Positions 33,376 to 43,800 of a stretch of DNA of 64,000 bases are shown piece by piece (position 1 is the stretch's first letter; every line of letters starts with the position of its first letter). This DNA is from Desulfovibrio sp. Huiquan2017 (GTDB lineage Bacteria > Desulfobacterota > Desulfovibrionia > Desulfovibrionales > Desulfovibrionaceae). The position numbers were made by a program, and so were the translations under genes. The stretch spans positions 1 through 64,000 of the forward strand of contig NZ_JAFMPN010000008.1 of assembly GCF_017351175.1 (NCBI RefSeq), read 5' to 3'. Below the pieces are notes generated by a model. It ran no database searches and was not told the DNA's origin. It saw only the letters and a program-made list of their open reading frames with translations.

Positions 33376-33702
33376 ATGAATGAGGCTTTTGAAAAAATCG
33401 GATCCAGGATCAGAGAACTGCGGAAGGCGTGCGGCCTCAGCCAACAGTCCTTGGCCGAGAAGGCGGGTATCAGCTACAAATACCTCGGCGAAGTGGAGCG
33501 CGGCGTCGGCAAATTATCGGTCAGGGTGCTGTTGCAGATAGCCGGAGCACTCCGGGCAGACGCCAGCGAACTGCTTGATGTCGAAAAAGCAGAGTCGGCG
33601 AATTTGTCCAAAGCCAAGTATTTCCTGTCTGAACTTCCCGAGAAGGAACTCGCCGTGGTCCTAGATATGATGGAGTCGTTGAAGCGACATTCCGGGGAAT
33701 AG
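33376..33702 (+). CDS. XRE-family helix-turn-helix regulator
   Basis: The 108-residue protein has an HTH_3 domain at residues about 8-62 (IRELRKACGLSQQSLAEKAG and ISYKYLGEVERGVGKLSVRVLLQIA) and a C-terminal helix tail ending MMESLKRHSGE. Size and position resemble the C-proteins that time restriction-modification expression. However, it reads toward the 3' end of the type III operon rather than its promoter. The 30-bp palindrome upstream is its likely operator. Confidence 0.85.
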   Translation: MNEAFEKIGSRIRELRKACGLSQQSLAEKAGISYKYLGEVERGVGKLSVRVLLQIAGALRADASELLDVEKAESANLSKAKYFLSELPEKELAVVLDMMESLKRHSGE

Positions 33703-33778
33703 CGTCCAGCCGTGGAGTATCCGTTCTAAAGCGGGAAAGGGCTTTGAGTCTTTTGGAGGCTGACAAGAGCCTAACTAA

Positions 33779-34213
33779 TCAAAATTGTACGAGTAATCTC
33801 TTTTCGACATGGTCCACACGCCACTTCTTGCCTTGGTCATCAGTCAAAATGACGGAGAAAATGGATTCCCCAATTGAGGCGGTATGGTTGTCTTCGGAAT
33901 AATCATCGATGCCGAATTGGGCGGATAGAACGGCTGAGCTGACAGAGCCGGGAGGTGTCAGCTTTTGGGTATTCCGGAGGAGCGTCCGCTGGCACATCTC
34001 GGCAAGGACTCGGTTTCTGTCCGTGTTGAATTCGGCAGGCTCGATCCGTAGCTCAATAAGGTTAATGGTCACCGTCGGAATCCCGAGCTTGTGCGCCAGC
34101 CATGCGTAATGCTGGGCTGAGCTGGCAAACATATGGGCGAGGCCGCTTGCGAAGCTCTTGATGTGCTTTCGGCCCAAATGGCCGGTTCCCGAGGTCTCCC
34201 TAGAGGGTGTCAT
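33779..34213 (-). CDS. hypothetical protein, last gene of the type III operon
   Basis: The 144-residue protein is not recognised. It contains HYAWLAHKLGIPTVTINLIELR and a C-terminal SIFSVILTDDQGKKWRVDHVEKRLLVQF, which reads like a beta hairpin rich in charged residues. It follows the Res gene by 54 bp in the same direction and ends before the XRE gene. The N-terminal 25 residues are less protein-like, so a start at an internal ATG near residue 28 is possible. Confidence 0.55.
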   Translation of the reverse strand: MTPSRETSGTGHLGRKHIKSFASGLAHMFASSAQHYAWLAHKLGIPTVTINLIELRIEPAEFNTDRNRVLAEMCQRTLLRNTQKLTPPGSVSSAVLSAQFGIDDYSEDNHTASIGESIFSVILTDDQGKKWRVDHVEKRLLVQF

Positions 34214-34267
34214 CTACTGATGGTCCTAGGACTATGTGCCCGATTCCCCGTGTCCTCCTCAGGGAAA

Positions 34268-37200
34268 TCAGTCCTGCGATACAATTTCCGAAAACCGCTC
34301 ATAGTTGTTCGCTAGGGCAAACTCCACCTCATTGCCAATGGCATCAAAATGGGCCTGGCCGCACTTGATCTTGGCCTGCTCGGCGGTGCGAAGGGCTCCG
34401 AGCAAGGGGGTACCCTTGGTCTCGACGACGAAGTAGAGGCGATCCTGACCGTCGATTTCGACGAGGACGGCCCAGTCGGGGTTGTAGGAGCCGAGAGGCG
34501 TATCGATCTTGAACCAGCCGGGGAGCTTGGCGTAGACCTTGATGTCGTCGCTGCTCTCGAACTGTTTGGCGAATTCGGCTTCCACCGCCGAGTCGTAGAC
34601 CACGTGGTCGTACACCGACTTGGTGCTCTCCAGCATGTTCTTGTGCAGGTAGCCGTAGAGTTCCTCGGTCTCGAACAGTTCCTGGGCATAGACGTGGGAG
34701 TCGCCGAGCTTTTGGTATTTGATGCCGTCGACGACGAACTCCCGCATTTGCTGCTTGATGATGGCCGCCACCTGCTCGATGTACTTCTGCGGGTTGTTCT
34801 TGAACTTGGGCAGGGAGCCGCTCTGCTTCAGGATCGCCACCAGGGTCCTGCGGGTGAGGTTGGTCTCGTTCTGGAGATACGTCAGCAGGTCCGGCAGCTC
34901 GAAGTCCCGTGCGTCGTACACGTGAGTACTCTGCTTGGCCTCGGACATGGTGACGCCGCCCCGTGTGATGTCGGCCTGGCTCTTGCGGTAGACAAACCTG
35001 GCCTTGCCTACGACCAGCCCCTTGTCGATCTCCTCAGCGCATTTCTGGATAAGCTTCTCGGGGTCGAAGTCCACACGGAAAGTCGTCCTGTATTTGATCC
35101 GGTCCCAGAGAGCCTTGAACTCCTCGCCTTCGAGGATCGCCCGCTTGACTGAGACCTGCGTGCGCTTGTCCGCATCATTGATGTTGAGTTTGCCCGCCAC
35201 CTTTTTCAACATATTGGCGATTTGTTTTCGCTGTTCAGCATAGCCCGCCGGGACATCGAGGGTCTTGTTCTTGAGCGCGATGCGCAGAGTGTCCTGTACC
35301 TTGCCCCTGGCGTCGATATAGCCCAGTCCCTTGAAGTGGTTGAACAGCTCGGCGGACGCCTCGGTGCCAAGGTGGCTTGTGGTTCCGTCATCTCCGAGGA
35401 CCAAGACGTTGGCGAAGAGGTGCTTCTCGACCACGCCGAACTTGATGCCCTCGTCCTTCTCGATTTCCTTCTGGAGTTGGGAGGCGAAATCCTCGTAGGA
35501 CTCGTTGGCCATGACCGTGAGGGTGTTCACGTCGAAGCCGTGGACGCGTTCTCCTTTCTGGTTGACCGCGATACGCAGCCCCCGGCCAATCTCCTGGCGC
35601 TTCTTCATGGTCGAGGCGGTCTCGTTCAGCGTGCAGATCTGAAAGACATTGGGGTTGTCCCAGCCTTCCTTGAGGGCGGAGTGGGAAAAAATGAATTTGA
35701 GCTTGGAGTCGAAGCTGAGGAGCTTTTCCTTGTCCCGCATGATGAGCTGATAGGCGCTCTCGTCGGCAACAGTCTTGCCTTCGCCGCTGGATTCCTTGAA
35801 TCGCTCCGCTCCGGTGGCGTCCTTTTTCTTGTCGATGGCGAAGTACCCGTTGTGAACGCCTTCCGCCGCCGTTTCCCGATCAACACCCTCGAACAGGGTG
35901 TTGTACTTGGGTTTGCGGATCGCCTTCCGGTACTCCTCCTCGAACATGACGGCGTATTTGCCCTTAATCGGGTTCCCGTCCTCGTCGTAATCCCGGTAGT
36001 TGGCCACGCGGTCGATGAAGAAGAGACTCAGCACCTTGATGCCCCTGGGGCGCAGACGCAGCTCCTTGTTCAGGTGCTCTTCGATGGTCTTCTGGATTTG
36101 CAGCCGCTTGTATTGGTCCACGTCGACCTCGCCGATGGCCTGGCCCAGAGGGACAATCTCGTCCTGACTGGTGAAATCGATGTATTCGTTGCCCTGCTCG
36201 CAATAGATGTCGTTGATGATGTAGCCGTCGTAGACGTCGCGCCCATTGGACAGATCGAGCAGGTCGTCGCCGCTTCTGACGGTTTTGACCGTGCGTTTGA
36301 CTTCACCGCTTCGTTGGCGGACGTCGAGTTCGATCCTGGCCGTGATCGGGCTCTTCTTGTTGTCTACGCCGAGCAACTTGACGTAGGCGCGGTTGTGGCC
36401 GTCCTGAACCTGAATCCCGGCCACCTCGATCCGCTTGACCAGTTTCTGTTCGTAGGCGTCCACGGAATCCAGCTTGTAGAGCATGTGATGCTTGTCGATA
36501 TGGGTGGCGGAGTAGCCGATGGTGCAGAGCGGATTGAGGGAGGCGATGGCCTTCTTGCTCTTGGGCGTGGTGGCCACGCTCTGGGGTTCGTCGATGATGA
36601 CGATGGGGTTGGTCTCCTGGATGAACTCGATGGGCCTGGAGCCGGTCATCCGGTCGTGGGGACGGTGGATGATGTTGGCCTTGTCCTCCTTGGTCGGGTC
36701 GGTGAAGCTTTTCCGGAACGCATCGATGTTGATGACCATGATCTGGATGGCGTCCGTGGTGGCGAAGTTGCGGACCTGGCCGAGCTTTTGCGAGTCGTAG
36801 ACAAAGTAGTCGAAGGGCACATTCTCGTACAGGGACCGAAAGTGGTCCTCCATCATCTGGAGCGACTTGTAGACGCCTTCCTTGATGGCCACGGAAGGGA
36901 CGACGATGATGAACTTGGTCAGTCCGTAAAGCTGATTCATCTCAAAGATGCTGCGCAGGTAGACGTAAGTTTTCCCCGTTCCCGTTTCCATCTCCACGGT
37001 GAAGTTGAGGGCGTCGAGGTCCTCGGAAGGGGCGAGGCCGTTGTTGAGCTGTGTCTTCCTGACGTTGGCGAGGATGTCCTCGTCGAGCAGGCGGAGGCGG
37101 TTGCCGATACCCAGCGTATTCATGTCCGCATGGGACAGGAGCGCTCCCTCGCCAAAGGACTTCAGGGGTGCGACGGTGAAATTGGTACGGCAGATCTCCT

Positions 37201-37276
37201 GTCCTTCGAAAATGGAGGTGATCGAGGATATGGCTTCCTGCTGGTAGGCGAGGTCGGGATTGAATTGGATTTTCAT
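34268..37276 (-). CDS. res: type III restriction endonuclease subunit Res
   Basis: The 1002-residue protein is a Res-type DEAD helicase-nuclease. Walker A lies in VEMETGTGKTYVY (residues about 94-105) and the DEPQ box in IVIIDEPQSV near 225. The helicase C-terminal motif is QEIGRGLRIAVNQKG near 580. A PD-(D/E)xK nuclease occurs near the C terminus, with YNPDWAVLVEID and YFVVETKG. Res complexes with Mod, translocates between two head-to-head sites and cuts. It begins 2 bp after DinD. All motifs look intact, so restriction should be active if Mod is. Confidence 0.93.
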   Translation of the reverse strand: MKIQFNPDLAYQQEAISSITSIFEGQEICRTNFTVAPLKSFGEGALLSHADMNTLGIGNRLRLLDEDILANVRKTQLNNGLAPSEDLDALNFTVEMETGTGKTYVYLRSIFEMNQLYGLTKFIIVVPSVAIKEGVYKSLQMMEDHFRSLYENVPFDYFVYDSQKLGQVRNFATTDAIQIMVINIDAFRKSFTDPTKEDKANIIHRPHDRMTGSRPIEFIQETNPIVIIDEPQSVATTPKSKKAIASLNPLCTIGYSATHIDKHHMLYKLDSVDAYEQKLVKRIEVAGIQVQDGHNRAYVKLLGVDNKKSPITARIELDVRQRSGEVKRTVKTVRSGDDLLDLSNGRDVYDGYIINDIYCEQGNEYIDFTSQDEIVPLGQAIGEVDVDQYKRLQIQKTIEEHLNKELRLRPRGIKVLSLFFIDRVANYRDYDEDGNPIKGKYAVMFEEEYRKAIRKPKYNTLFEGVDRETAAEGVHNGYFAIDKKKDATGAERFKESSGEGKTVADESAYQLIMRDKEKLLSFDSKLKFIFSHSALKEGWDNPNVFQICTLNETASTMKKRQEIGRGLRIAVNQKGERVHGFDVNTLTVMANESYEDFASQLQKEIEKDEGIKFGVVEKHLFANVLVLGDDGTTSHLGTEASAELFNHFKGLGYIDARGKVQDTLRIALKNKTLDVPAGYAEQRKQIANMLKKVAGKLNINDADKRTQVSVKRAILEGEEFKALWDRIKYRTTFRVDFDPEKLIQKCAEEIDKGLVVGKARFVYRKSQADITRGGVTMSEAKQSTHVYDARDFELPDLLTYLQNETNLTRRTLVAILKQSGSLPKFKNNPQKYIEQVAAIIKQQMREFVVDGIKYQKLGDSHVYAQELFETEELYGYLHKNMLESTKSVYDHVVYDSAVEAEFAKQFESSDDIKVYAKLPGWFKIDTPLGSYNPDWAVLVEIDGQDRLYFVVETKGTPLLGALRTAEQAKIKCGQAHFDAIGNEVEFALANNYERFSEIVSQD

Positions 37277-37278
37277 GT

Positions 37279-38136
37279 CTAGTCTTGCCCCTCAGGCAGT
37301 TTGGGGCATTCCTTCATCAGCTTTTTCTCCGTGGAGTTCACGCGCCGTTCTAGCTTTTTCAAATCTTCTTCAGGGGGCAGGTCTTCCGGGACGATGCCAC
37401 GATCCCCAAGCATATTCCGTACGCTGGTATTATTTTGGACGTGTTCATCCGTAATGGCCTTTTCTCCGTGGAGGTTGTTACTCTGGACGTTGTGGTTCGT
37501 AATCTCGGTGGCCAGGTTCTTGGCTGCGATGGTCACCGTGGGCAAGAAGTCCGCCAGGGGACGGGATTTGGTAATCCCATATCGATCCTTCATGGCCTGT
37601 GTCGTATATCCCCCAAAGAGGGCTGCATCGCCTTTGGAACGAATTCTTCCGAATCCTCTATTGTCCACACCCCGCTCATAGATATTTCGGGAGAGTTCAG
37701 TTTCGGATTCCGTGAGTTTTTGGCGGGCATGAATACGGTCATGAAGCCGTATCCGTTCTTCGATGAGTTCCTGTTTGCGGGTCTGGATGGCGAAATAGCT
37801 CTGAGCGAACGCGATCGGTTCTTTGCGGGGATCTCCGTTTTGGGCGATGAGGTAGCAGGCGTAGCGAGTGAGCATAAGGTCGATAACTTCTCGTTCAGAC
37901 CCACTGCCAAGCTGGACCATTTTCGTGACGCCACGAAAATGGTCGTCAGGGTTGGAACCGGCTGTTGCGCAAGAATCAATCGCTTTTTGGATGACATTCA
38001 TGAAGTTTTCCCACCGAGCATACCCCAGTGGCTCCTGAATATCCCTGGCTAACCAGAATTCGACATTTTCTTCAGTGGTGCCATGAATCAGGGAGTCAAA
38101 CTGATTCTTCAACCGCACAATGAATTGCTTATCCAT
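37279..38136 (-). CDS. dinD: DinD-like (DNA-damage-inducible protein D) family protein
   Basis: The 285-residue protein matches the DinD family. It has a Bro-N-like N-terminal domain (LARDIQEPLGYARWENFMNVI, then CATAGSNPDDHFRGVTKMVQLGSG) and a C-terminal segment with FGGYTTQAMKDRYGI and ITNHNVQ. DinD binds or blocks RecA filament reactions in E. coli. Here it sits between mod and res with gaps of 11 and 2 bp, so it is an integral operon member. It could protect or license restriction during recombination. Its function in this setting is inference. Confidence 0.85.
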   Translation of the reverse strand: MDKQFIVRLKNQFDSLIHGTTEENVEFWLARDIQEPLGYARWENFMNVIQKAIDSCATAGSNPDDHFRGVTKMVQLGSGSEREVIDLMLTRYACYLIAQNGDPRKEPIAFAQSYFAIQTRKQELIEERIRLHDRIHARQKLTESETELSRNIYERGVDNRGFGRIRSKGDAALFGGYTTQAMKDRYGITKSRPLADFLPTVTIAAKNLATEITNHNVQSNNLHGEKAITDEHVQNNTSVRNMLGDRGIVPEDLPPEEDLKKLERRVNSTEKKLMKECPKLPEGQD

Positions 38137-38147
38137 TTGTCGTCTCC

Positions 38148-40049
38148 CTACAGGCTCTTCACGTCCGTAATGTCGTGCTGGCGCAGAATCTGAATGGCGT
38201 TGGTCTTGATCACGTCGCCATTAGTGCCGCTGAAGCCGTTGTCCTTGAACACCACGCGCATGACTTCGGGCTTGAGCTCCTCCTTGAGGTCTGCAATGCC
38301 CTCGACCACATCTAGGGTGATGCCGTCCGCCAGGCACAGGACGAGCGCGCCCAGCCCCACGATGAAGACCTTCTTGTCGGCGATGATACGTGTCTCGATG
38401 GGCAAGGTCAGGTCCAGACCGTACTTGAGCAGGATCTCGTAGAGCACGTCTTCTTCGGAGCGTCCCGGCTTGATGTTGGAGATATAGTCGTCCAGGGAGC
38501 TCTCGTAGCTGTCGAAATCGGCATCCCACGGTTTGATGTTCGTTGAGTCGAGTTTGAGGACTTTGAAGCCGAGGTCGAGCTTATGCGGTTCTTCTGCCAG
38601 ACCAGGGAGCTTCTCTTTTGCTCCTGCGCCAATCGTTTCTTGTTTGGATTTGATCTTTGCGATAACGCGACGGATTCGTTCTTTTCCGATGTCGGCAATG
38701 GTTTTATAACCAGATTTAAATGCCTCGGAGCTTTCAGCACAAACTTCAGGAAGCTGTACCATGATGAACTTGCGATTCCCGTCGTCTTCGGCGTTAAGCT
38801 GCATAACCGCGTGGGCGGCTGTGGCAGAGCCCGAGAAGAAATCTAAAATTATTTCATCCTGTTTTAAGTCTGCTTGATTAATGAGTCCCTTTATGAGGCC
38901 GACAGGCTTTGGAAAATCCATGACCCTTGTTTCAAATAACTTGCCAATGTCGGCAGTGCCGTTTCTTGTGTAAATATCAGTGCCTACGATAGATGAATAA
39001 CCTGTTCTTTCAGACGACAACTCGCTTAGAAATGACTTTCTTCTTGGTCGTCCATCAGGACTTGCAGGCCAAAGAATTCTTTTTTCTGAAATCAGCTTGG
39101 CCATGGTGTTCGTATCGTATCGCCATCCCATTTCCGGGCAACCGTAATCGATACCTGTTGCGGGATCGATTAAATTGTAATGAAGATTCGGACGGCGATC
39201 AGCGGTAGCGAGACCAACCATGTTCGCACTTGTCCAGTCACCACGCGAATCGTTGTCGGGGTTTGAGTACCCTTGTAAATTCCTATCATCTCCTCTGAGG
39301 GTCTTCCCATAAGTAACTATATACTCATGGTCGACTGATGTTCCATTCTTTGTCCTATTATCCTTGTTTTGTCTGCTTTTCCAAATGAGTTGAGCTATGA
39401 ATCTCTCATCGCCAAAAATTTCATCGCATATTCTACGCAGATTTGAGACTTCACAATCATCTATTGAAATAAAGATTACGCCATCGTCCCTGAGTAGGTT
39501 TCTTGCAAGGCGTAAGCGAGGATACATCATGTTCAACCAATCGGTATGATACCTTCCACTTGTTTCATAATTGGTCGAAGATTTTTTCCCATCAGAGTTA
39601 ACTTGTCCTGTTAGCTCCATATAGTTTTTGATACTCTCCCGAAAGTTGTCTGGATAGATAAAATCTCCGCCAGTATTATATGGCGGGTCAATATAAATCA
39701 TTTTAATCTTGCCATAATAGCTCTTCTGCAAGAGCTTCAAAACTTCCAAATTATCGCCTTCAATGAACAAGTTCTGGGTCGAGTCAAAATCCACCGACTC
39801 CTCAGGACAAGGCCGCAACGTTCCATTGCTCGGCGTCTGCGCCAACATCCGCGCCTTGGACTTGCCGTTCCAGGTGAAGCTGTAGCGTTCCTCGCGGTCC
39901 TCCACGTATTCACCGAGGACTCCCTTCAGCGCTTCGAAGTCCACTTTGCCTTCGGTGACGATCTCTGGGAACAGCTCTTTGAGCTTGGCAATGTTGTCGG
40001 CCACGATGTCCATGGTCTTGCCATCGGTATTCGGATCAAGCTTCTGCAT
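38148..40049 (-). CDS. mod: type III DNA methyltransferase subunit Mod
   Basis: The 633-residue protein is a beta-class N6-adenine or N4-cytosine methyltransferase of type III systems. The catalytic DPPY lies in MIYIDPPYNTGGDF (residues about 117-130) and precedes the SAM-binding FxGxG-like motif IILDFFSGSATAAHAV near 390. The target-recognition domain lies between them. Both ends of the gene are GC-rich, while the middle (about 38860-39760, the recognition domain) is visibly AT-richer. This suggests exchange of the specificity domain. It follows DUF4391 by 18 bp and precedes DinD by 11 bp. Confidence 0.93.
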   Translation of the reverse strand: MQKLDPNTDGKTMDIVADNIAKLKELFPEIVTEGKVDFEALKGVLGEYVEDREERYSFTWNGKSKARMLAQTPSNGTLRPCPEESVDFDSTQNLFIEGDNLEVLKLLQKSYYGKIKMIYIDPPYNTGGDFIYPDNFRESIKNYMELTGQVNSDGKKSSTNYETSGRYHTDWLNMMYPRLRLARNLLRDDGVIFISIDDCEVSNLRRICDEIFGDERFIAQLIWKSRQNKDNRTKNGTSVDHEYIVTYGKTLRGDDRNLQGYSNPDNDSRGDWTSANMVGLATADRRPNLHYNLIDPATGIDYGCPEMGWRYDTNTMAKLISEKRILWPASPDGRPRRKSFLSELSSERTGYSSIVGTDIYTRNGTADIGKLFETRVMDFPKPVGLIKGLINQADLKQDEIILDFFSGSATAAHAVMQLNAEDDGNRKFIMVQLPEVCAESSEAFKSGYKTIADIGKERIRRVIAKIKSKQETIGAGAKEKLPGLAEEPHKLDLGFKVLKLDSTNIKPWDADFDSYESSLDDYISNIKPGRSEEDVLYEILLKYGLDLTLPIETRIIADKKVFIVGLGALVLCLADGITLDVVEGIADLKEELKPEVMRVVFKDNGFSGTNGDVIKTNAIQILRQHDITDVKSL

Positions 40050-40067
40050 ATGTATTCATCCTGTGCA

Positions 40068-40823
40068 TCAGAGGGTGGCTGCGAGTTGTCGCAGCTGCTT
40101 CTCCGTGTTTTTGATCTTGGTGTTCAGCTCCACCTGGCGGTTGAACTGGGTTTCCTTTTTGAGGGCGGCCCGGAATTCGGCAATCCGCAATTCCAGTGTG
40201 TGGCACGCCGCCAATCGTTCCCGGCGCTCCGCCGGATCGGCGGCCTTGCCCCTCACCTGGAAGACGCCGGACAGCCGGGCACAATCATAGGCGATGAACC
40301 GATCGACCCAAGCCGAATAGAACGCCAGAAAGTGTGTATGCGGTAACCCGCCGAGCGCCAGACTGTCCAGATAGGCCTGGTCGATTTCAGTCGGCGCGGT
40401 CAGATCAATCCATCCGGTGGTGAGGAATTCTTCCGCGATGATCACGCCTTGCTCCGCCTGGCTGAACCGCTTCGGGGCCACACTCAGGCAGCATTCGTTT
40501 TCAAAGGAAAAGACGATCAAAAGCGGATACGGGATAGCGCGGTGGATGACCTCGGCCAGCCGGGTGCAGGACTTGCTGGTACGCATGACCACTTCCAGTA
40601 CGGCCACCTCCAGGTATTCCCGCTCCGCATCCTCGTAGGATTTGATCGGAATGGTCTCCGGCTTGAGCGTGTATTGCCAGGTCACACCCTCCACATCATC
40701 CTGAAGCGCCTTCTTGTCGGAAGCCGTCAGCGACCCGGTCTCCACGAAAAGCTTCTTGAACACCCGCTTCCCGAGACGGCTTGCTCCCGGGAATCCCAGG
40801 CTCTCCAGGAGTTGCCCTGTCAT
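40068..40823 (-). CDS. DUF4391 domain protein
   Basis: The 251-residue protein matches DUF4391, which is regularly found between SNF2-type helicases and type III-like methyltransferases in defence loci. It has a globular first 180 residues and a C-terminal coiled coil (LAACHTLELRIAEFRAALK, RQVELNTKIKNTEKQLRQL). It overlaps the helicase stop by four bases (ATGA), so expression is translationally coupled. Function is unknown; the coiled coil suggests an adaptor between helicase and methyltransferase. Confidence 0.8.
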   Translation of the reverse strand: MTGQLLESLGFPGASRLGKRVFKKLFVETGSLTASDKKALQDDVEGVTWQYTLKPETIPIKSYEDAEREYLEVAVLEVVMRTSKSCTRLAEVIHRAIPYPLLIVFSFENECCLSVAPKRFSQAEQGVIIAEEFLTTGWIDLTAPTEIDQAYLDSLALGGLPHTHFLAFYSAWVDRFIAYDCARLSGVFQVRGKAADPAERRERLAACHTLELRIAEFRAALKKETQFNRQVELNTKIKNTEKQLRQLAATL

Positions 40824-43800
40824 GCGGCCTCCCCGTCGAGGACAATCAGGTAGGCGACCACTTCAAAGTCCTCGATGCCCCGGAAGGTGCCTTTGGAGAT
40901 GGCGGTGCCGCCACGGGCGAACAAGCTGGCCGTCCCGTGCTCTTCGGCCTTGCCGGAAATGGTGGCCACGGCCTTGCCGAGAAGTCCCTGATATTCGCTC
41001 ACATCCCGCCCCTGGCGCGTCAGGCGGTTCAACGTCCCCACCATGTCCGCATCAACGGCTTTGGACTTTCCGGCGGCTTTTCGCAAAAGGTCGAGGACCT
41101 TCTTGGCCTGGGTGTAATTCAACGTCACCGCGCCGGAGTCCGAGACATGGACCAGATAGTGCGGTGCAAGGGCATAGGTCTTGTCCGTGTCCATCTTCGG
41201 GTTCTCGCTCCGCAGGCAGAAGATGACGCCCGGCTGCAAGTCCTCATCGGCCCCGGCAACGGCAAAGGCCCCGATGGACTTGTGCTCCAATTCTTCCCGG
41301 TGTTCCTTGAGGTAGCCCGCAAGGTCCATCCTGAAATCGTTGAGGGTCAGGTCGGTGATGGAAATGTTCTCGCCCAGGTCCTCGATGTCCACGACCTCGT
41401 TTTGGAGCCGCTCCAACTGCTTGCGGCGATACTCCAGGTCGTTCATTTCATCGCCCGCGTTCTGCTCAATAAGATTCTCCTCGCCGGTGGCGGAGATATC
41501 CAGGAGCACCATGCGGCCCGAGACCCGCGCCTGCAGGTTGATGTACTCGTCCAGCTCCAGATTCGGCCAGAAGTTGACGAGCTGAATGACAGCGTTCTTC
41601 GAGCCGAGCCGATCTACACGCCCAAACCGCTGGATGATCCGGACCGGGTTCCAGTGGATGTCGTAGTTGATCAGGTAGTCGCAGTCCTGCAGGTTCTGGC
41701 CCTCGGAAATGCAGTCCGTGGCAATGAGCAGGTCGATCTCCTCGGTAAGCGTGGCATCCACCATGCTTCGTTCCTTGGAGACGGGAGAAAACGAAGTCAG
41801 AATTGAGGGCAGGTCCTTGCGGATGGTGTGCAGCGTTGTTCTATTGCCGCCCGTCCCGCCGGTCACCAATGCCGAATGGATGCCATGCTTGCTCTTGGCC
41901 CAGTCCGAAAGGTTGGCATAGAGGTAATTGGCCGTGTCGGCAAAGGCCGTGAAAATGATGACCTTCAGATTGCCCGGATTGACGGGCGTAGCGATTTTCT
42001 CCGAGATGGCCTTCTTGAGCTCCAGGAGCTTGGCGTCGGTCTCAGGCTCGACCCGTTCCGTGTCCCCGAGGAGCTGCACGAGCAACGCCTCGTCCTCTTC
42101 CAGTTCCTGCTTCCAGCGGATGCGGTCGATATCCTGAATGAGCACCTTGACCTTGTTGCCGATCAGGTGCTCGTCGAACTCCAGGGAGTCGACCTCGATG
42201 TCCTCGATGGAGATTTCCTCGATGCCCGACGGATCGTGCCCGTCAATGCGCCGGATAATCTCCCGCACATGGTTGAGCAGCTTCTCCAGGGTCAGCCCGA
42301 AAGAGTTGATGGAGCTCTCCATGCGCTTGAAGAGGTTGACGCGCATCAGGTGGATCAAGCTGGCTTCACGGTCGATCTGTTTGAATACGGAACCGCCGGA
42401 AAGCTGCATGTCGTATTTGCGGCCGTACTCCTCCCGCTTGTCGGCCAGGACGTACTTCAGGGGCGAATAGGCGCTGAGGTTCAGCTTGCGGATGCTCCGG
42501 TTGATCTCTTTGAGTTCCGGGAACCGCCCGTCAGTGTCGATGTCGGCGTAGATGTTGATCGGCTTGGCCCGTTCGGGGAATTGCCCGATCTCCGCGATGT
42601 CGTAGTACTTCTCAATGTGCTTGCGGGACCGGGCTATGGTCAGGAGGTCCAGGAGCTTGAAATAATCGAAGTTGAGCGCTTCCAGGAGGGCCTCCGTGGT
42701 GCGCTCCGACTCCTCCAGCTTCAGCCACTGGTTGAACCGGACCTGGGCGCGTCGCAGCGACTCCTCGATGCTCGTGATGCCGTGTTCCTTCAAGGCCAGG
42801 TCGTCGCCCTCGGTGATGAAGGCAACCTGGTTCTTGAGGTCGGTCATGCGGTTGTTGACTGGGGTGGCCGAGAGCATCAGGACCTTGGTCTTCACGCCCG
42901 ACTTGATGATCTCGCTCATGAGCCGGGAGTACCGGGTGATGGTCCCCTTCTTAGGCGGATTGTTGCGGAAGTTGTGCGACTCGTCGATGACCACGAGGTC
43001 GTAGTTGCCCCAGTTCAGCGTGGAGAGGTTGATTTCGCCGGAAAAGCCCTGGACGCGGGAGAGATCCGTGTGGTTCAGCACATCGTAATTGAAGCGGTCG
43101 GAAGCCAGGATGTTCCGCTTGTCATTGATGGTGTAGAGCGTCCAGTTCTCGCGCAGTTTCTTGGGACACAGGACGAGCACCCTGTCGTTACGGAGTTCGT
43201 AGTATTTGATGACGGCCAAGGCCTCGAAGGTCTTGCCCAGACCGACACTGTCCGCGATGATGCAGCCGTTGTACTTTTCGATCTTGTCGATTGCGCCCAG
43301 CACTCCGTCCCGCTGGAATTTGTAGAGCTTATTCCAGACTGTCGTATCCTTGATGCCAGTCCGGGTCTTGATGATGCTTTCCTCATCGAGCTCCTCCAGG
43401 AACTCGCTGAAGATATTGTACAAGACAAAGAAATAGAGAAAGCTGGGGGAATTGTCGGCATAGATGGCCTCTATGTCGGCAAGGAGCTGTTTCTTGATGT
43501 CGCGGGATTCTTCGGGGTTCTCCCAAATCGAATCGAACCACTCCAACAGGCTTTGCGCCTCCCGAGGGGCAGTGACCAGCGTGTTGATCGCAAAACCCGA
43601 GGCAGGGTTAACCCCCAACCCATCCGTGGTGAAGGGGGAGCTTCCATGGATGGCCACGGACTGACCATCCGCATTCTGTACATGAAAAAGGTTGCTGCCG
43701 ATGGGCGCGCGCGGCGATCGGACTTCCACCTTTTTTCTCACCCAATCCGCGCACTCTCGGGCCACACTGGCCATGTTGAGCTGATTCCGGAATCGCCTGT

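Noticed and set aside
35222-37282. Long plus-strand open frame opposite the Res gene
   Set aside because: The sense product carries all helicase and nuclease motifs of a type III Res subunit; the antisense frame has no domain character.
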